Below are positions 5,329 to 7,905 of a DNA stretch of 7,905 nucleotides, in pieces. Position numbers and translations under genes: made by a program. Origin of the DNA: VFMC01 sp031400715 (lineage in GTDB: Bacteria; Actinomycetota; Acidimicrobiia; Acidimicrobiales; Ilumatobacteraceae). The stretch spans positions 1-7,905 of the forward strand of contig JANNQK010000180.1 of NCBI GenBank assembly GCA_031400715.1. The letters run 5' to 3'. Position 1 is the stretch's first letter; each line of letters opens with the position of its first letter. A model generated the notes under the pieces. That model saw only the letters and a program-made list of their open reading frames with translations. It searched no databases and was not told the DNA's origin.

Positions 5329-7905
5329 GTGTCGTACGTCTACTCCTTCTCCCACAAGCACCGCCGTCCCCCCATGGAGTGCAAGGATCTCCTGGGTGGA
5401 AAAGGCGCCAACCTCGCAGAGATGACGAGCGTGCTCAAGCTCCCTGTCCCGCCCGGTTTCACCATCTCCACCGACGCATGCCGCGACTACATGCACAGCG
5501 GATGGCCGGCGGTGCTCGACGAAGAGATCGCGCAGCAGGTGTTCAAGCTCGAAAAGGCGATGGGTCGCAAGCTCGGCGACCCGTTCGATCCGCTGCTCGT
5601 CAGCGTGCGTTCGGGCGCGAAGTTCTCGATGCCGGGCATGATGGACACCGTCCTCAACCTCGGCCTCAACGACGAGAGCGTGAAGGGCCTCGCCCACTCC
5701 ACCGGCGACGAGCGCTTCGCCTACGACTCGTATCGTCGCTTCATCGCCATGTACGGCCGCATCGTGCTGGGCGTCGAGGGGCACCACTTCGACGTGCCGC
5801 TCGAGACGGCCAAGGAGAAGGCCGGCGTCAAGACCGACGCCGAGCTGACCGCTGCGGCGCTGAAGACGTTGTGCACGCAGTAACTCGCGGTCGTCAAGAA
5901 GGACACGCGCGCCCCGTTCCCCCAGAAGCCGCGTGAGCAACTGCGCGGGGCCGTCGAGGCCGTGTTCAAGAGCTGGAACGGTGCTCGCGCGATCGCCTAC
6001 CGCGTGCGCGAGAAGATCGACCACGAGCTCGGGACCGCGGTGAACGTGCAGACCATGGTGTTCGGCAATCGCGATCAGAACTCGGGCACGGGTGTGGGCT
6101 TCACCCGCAACGCTGCCACCGGCGAGAACGTGCCCTACGGCGACTTCCTGATCAACGCCCAGGGCGAAGACGTGGTTGCGGGCATCCGCAACACCGAGGA
6201 CCTCGATCACCTGGGCAAGCACTTCCCCGAGATCAAGAAGGAGCTGCTCGGCATCTTCAAGCGGCTCGAGGCGCACTACAAGGACATGTGCGACACCGAG
6301 TTCACCATCGAGCAGGGCAAGCTCTGGATGCTGCAGACCCGTGTGGGAAAGCGCACCGGCGCAGCCGCGCTGCGCATGGCGGTCGACATGACCAAGGGCA
6401 CCAAGGGTCCCGATGGCACGTGGAAGATCACCAAGGAAGAGGCGATCATGCGCGTGGCCGCCGAACACCTCGACCAGGTGCTGCACCCGCAGTTCGCCGG
6501 CAAGGGCAAGGTGCTCGCCAAGGGCCTTGCCGCGTCTCCCGGCGCTGCGGTCGGCAAGGTGTACTTCACGGCCGACGACGCATGCGATGCCGATGAGCGA
6601 GGCGAAGCGGTGATCCTGGTCCGCAGCGAGACCAGCCCCGAAGACGTGCACGGCATGATGATCAGCCAGGGCATCCTCACCGCCCGTGGAGGCCTCGTCA
6701 GCCACGCGGCCGTGGTTGCCCGCGGGTGGGGTACGCCTGCGATCGTGGGCGCCGAGTCGGTGAAGATCGACGGCAAGTCCTTCTCGGTGGGCAACATCGT
6801 CGTCAACGAAGGCGACATCATCAGCCTCGATGGCAGCACCGGCGAGGTCATCCTCGGTGAGATGAAGCTCGAAGCCGCGCAACCACCGGCCGAGTTCGCC
6901 ACGATCCTCAAGTGGGCCGACGTGGTTCGCAAGGGCAAGCTCGGCGTGCGCGCCAATGCCGACACCGGCGAGGACGCCACCAAGGCCCGCGAGCTCGGCG
7001 CCGAAGGGATCGGCCTGTGCCGTACCGAGCACATGTTCCTGGCACCCGACCGCCTCCCGGTGGTGCGCGAGATGATCCTCGCCGACACCGAGGAAGCCGA
7101 GGAGAAGGCGCTCGCGAACCTCGGCAGGGTGCAGCAGGCCGACTTCGAGGAGATCCTCGAGGCGATGGACGGACTGCCGGTCACGGTGCGCTTGCTCGAC
7201 CCGCCGCTGCACGAGTTCCTTCCCTCGGCCGAGGAGCTGCGCCTCAAGCGCGCCATCGGCAAGCTGACCAAGCTCGAGACGGCCGAGCTGAAGGCGGCCG
7301 AGGAGTGGGCCGAGCACAACCCGATGATCGGCACGCGCGGTGTGCGTCTGGGCGTCGTGAAGCCCGGTCTCTACGCGATGCAGGTGCGGGCGCTCATGGC
7401 TGCGGCCGCGTCGTTGCGGGCAAAGGGGAAGAACCCGATCGTCGAGGTGATGATCCCGCTCACCGTCACACGCGAAGAGCTCGCGCTCGCTCGTGGATGG
7501 GTGCAGACCGAGATCGACGCTGCGGTCAAGGGCATGAAGAAGAAGCCCAACGTCACGATCGGCACGATGATCGAGACGCCGCGCGCCGCGATCCGGGCCG
7601 ATCAGATCGCCGAGGAGGCCGACTTTTTCAGCTTCGGCACCAACGACCTCACGCAGATGACCTTCGGATTCAGCCGTGACGACATCGAGTCGAAGATGAT
7701 GCCGGCGTATCTCGAACAAGGTCTGCTCAAGCGCAACCCGTTCGAGACGATCGATGTCGAGGGCGTCGGCGAACTGGTCTACACCGGCGTCGCGCGTGGT
7801 CGCGAGACCAAGCCTGGCCTGAAGATCGGTGTGTGTGGCGAGCACGGCGGCGATCCCGAGAGCATCGCGATGTTCTACGACGCGGGGCTCGACTACGTGA
7901 GCTGC
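5329..7905 (+). pseudogene. ppdK: Pyruvate, phosphate dikinase (PPDK), interrupted by an in-frame TAA; 3' end off the window
   Basis: PPDK interconverts pyruvate, ATP and phosphate with PEP, AMP and pyrophosphate in the cytoplasm. The GTG start gives MSYVYSFSHKHRRPP, then the ATP-grasp region (DLLGGKGANLAEM; SVRSGAKFSMPGMMDTVLNLGLND; FAYDSYRRFIAMYG; NVQTMVFGN; FTRNAATGE; INAQGEDVVAGIR). The swivelling phosphohistidine domain follows (GILTARGGLVSHAAVVARGWG, catalytic His at codon 459). The PEP/pyruvate barrel contains GIGLCRTEHMF, RLLDPPLHEFLP, GTMIETPRAA, FFSFGTNDLTQMTFGFSRDD and the catalytic Cys at codon 836 in GVCGEHGGDP. The window ends at LDYVSC, roughly 20 residues short of the usual end. 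Codon 185 (5881-5883) is TAA between LKTLCTQ and LAVVKKD, a linker where relatives have an aromatic residue, so a TAC-to-TAA change fits. Everything after it stays in frame with all motifs intact. It may be a genuine nonsense mutation or a base-calling error. The position two before His459, Thr in many PPDKs, is Val. Confidence 0.93.
5881..5883 (+). other. In-frame TAA stop within ppdK
   Basis: The only in-frame stop in the 859 codons of ppdK visible here. It is TAA, whereas all six natural gene ends in the window use TGA. Reading resumes in the same frame directly after it with conserved PPDK sequence (FPQKPREQLRGAVEAVFKSWNGARAI), so it is a point lesion rather than a gene boundary. Confidence 0.9.

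Noticed and set aside
5881..5883. Stop-codon recoding in ppdK (selenocysteine, pyrrolysine or a reassigned code)
   Set aside because: The codon is TAA, not TGA or TAG, and TGA is used normally as stop in the other genes. A point mutation or sequence error is simpler.
5314..7845. An 843-codon open frame on the - strand covering nearly all of ppdK
   Set aside because: The + strand reads as PPDK with every catalytic motif. The antisense frame is open because of high-GC codon use and its product is low-complexity, rich in His, Leu, Val and Asp, with no recognisable domain.

Overview
The window is high-GC and densely packed with ordinary bacterial genes. All six natural stop codons visible are TGA. 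Several starts look leaderless, with a -10-like hexamer directly upstream of the start codon and no Shine-Dalgarno. This points to an actinobacterium, and the gene content would suit an Acidimicrobiia-like lineage. That placement is an inference from style and protein character, not from a marker gene.

Layout. Bases 1-920 (+) hold the 3' part of trpE (anthranilate synthase component I), broken by a perfect 34-bp tandem duplication. A major facilitator transporter (923-2131, +) follows almost without a gap. Converging on it is a small three-helix membrane protein of unknown function (2167-2712, -). Divergent from that is a probable two-gene unit: a YgfZ/GcvT-like folate-binding protein (2794-3567, +) and an MmcQ/YjbR family protein (3587-4003, +). 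Converging on these is a site-2-protease-like M50 metallopeptidase with a TPR-like C-terminal tail (4054-5262, -). Its stop codon lies in a 15-bp tandem repeat. Divergent from the protease is ppdK, pyruvate phosphate dikinase (5329 to the window end, +), which carries an in-frame TAA at codon 185 and otherwise reads through to the end of the window.

The genes do not form one pathway. trpE serves tryptophan synthesis, ppdK interconverts pyruvate and PEP, YgfZ supports iron-sulfur proteins, and the M50 protease probably cleaves membrane proteins. I see no mobile element, CRISPR array, RNA gene or defence-like cassette, and no convincing new multi-gene system. The points most worth a second look are the two gene-breaking lesions (trpE and ppdK), the shared promoter/start architecture at the two divergent junctions, and the stop-codon-carrying tandem repeat. 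There is no stretch over 300 bases without a gene.
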